Source of the DNA: an uncultured Parabacteroides sp.
GTDB lineage: Bacteria; Bacteroidota; Bacteroidia; Bacteroidales; Tannerellaceae
DNA: 7,857 bases
Direction of reading: 5' to 3'
Assembly: GCA_900770835.1 (NCBI GenBank)
Contig: CAAGLQ010000241.1
Location: 1-7,857 of the forward strand
Below are positions 7,724-7,857 of this stretch, piece after piece. Position numbers and translations under genes: made by a program. The notes beneath the pieces were generated by a model. The model ran no database searches. It saw nothing but the letters and a program-made list of their open reading frames with translations, and had not been told where the DNA came from. Numbering within the stretch: position 1 is the first letter of the stretch; every line of letters starts with the position of its first letter.

Positions 7724-7857
7724 TTAAACTTTCGGGAGTTTCCACGGGCTTCTATAGCTTCGCTTCAAATACGCATCCGCTTTCGGATTATCCACAAACT
7801 TACGAGCTTGCGGGTCATACACAACGCGAGTTCCCGTCAAATAGGAGATATTGGCCA
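7724..7857 (-). CDS. Gfo/Idh/MocA-family oxidoreductase, C-terminal end only (gene runs off the right edge)
   Basis: Reading the minus strand from the window edge gives 43 codons ending in TAA at 7726-7724. The peptide begins ANISYLTGTRVVYDP, continues through a KFVDNPKADAYL segment and a RSYRSPWKLP segment, and ends in KV. This pattern of ANISY, then a G-x-x-hydrophobic-x-Y/F-DP stretch, an F-x-(D/N)-x-x-x-A-(D/N) stretch and a terminal YR-x-PW/Y-x-x-P matches, from memory, the tail of Bacteroidetes Gfo/Idh/MocA oxidoreductases. Those enzymes use NAD(P) to oxidise or reduce sugars and related polyols, and many are exported by the Tat route. The nucleotide-binding fold and the catalytic residues lie outside the window, so cofactor, substrate and cell location cannot be read here. 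It points the same way as the SusC/SusD operon and ends 140 bp before it, so it may belong to the same locus. Only the tail is seen, which limits the certainty. Confidence 0.75.
   Translation of the reverse strand, partial: ANISYLTGTRVVYDPQARKFVDNPKADAYLKRSYRSPWKLPKV

Noticed and set aside
1..7857. CRISPR array, tRNA or rRNA gene, insertion sequence, or phage or defence genes
   Set aside because: I looked for spaced direct repeats, tRNA cloverleaf arms, terminal inverted repeats with a transposase, and defence-type domains on both strands and saw none. The window is almost filled by the five minus-strand genes.

Overview
This is a window from a Bacteroidota genome, most likely a gut-type Bacteroidales such as Bacteroides or Parabacteroides; genus is not resolvable by eye. 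The evidence is an adjacent SusC/SusD outer-membrane glycan uptake pair, A/T-rich translation starts without strong Shine-Dalgarno sites, relaxed lipoprotein signals, and a promoter of the Bacteroidetes -33/-7 type. Every gene found is on the minus strand, so transcription runs from high to low coordinates.

Layout in transcription order: (1) 7857-7724, the last 43 codons of a Gfo/Idh/MocA-type oxidoreductase. (2) 7723-7584, a 140-bp gap holding a large two-part hairpin followed by a U run. (3) 7583-4620, a SusC-type TonB-dependent transporter of 987 aa. (4) 4595-3024, a SusD-type surface lipoprotein of 523 aa. (5) 3010-1328, a type-B carboxylesterase with a twin-arginine lipoprotein signal; its start is moved to 3010 from an in-frame ATG at 3142. 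(6) 1310-336, a TIM-barrel sugar phosphate isomerase/epimerase-like protein, also with a twin-arginine lipoprotein signal. (7) 313-264, a rho-independent terminator. (8) 217-116, a 33-codon remnant that looks like the C-terminus of an S41 peptidase, with no gene body attached. (9) 76-46, a possible promoter for a leftward gene outside the window.

The four complete genes are separated by only 24, 13 and 17 bp and end at one terminator, so they read as one operon. SusC and SusD would bind and import a glycan or glycoside at the outer membrane. The esterase would remove an ester substituent or cleave an ester-linked moiety. The isomerase-like protein, perhaps with the upstream oxidoreductase, would then act on the sugar. 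No glycoside hydrolase or polysaccharide lyase is visible, nor any regulator; these could lie outside the window. The substrate cannot be told from sequence alone.

This looks like a small variant utilisation locus and not a wholly new system. The most interesting points are the two Tat-exported lipoprotein enzymes in a locus with redox/isomerase enzymes and no visible hydrolase, the structured leader before susC, and the orphan protease tail at the operon boundary.
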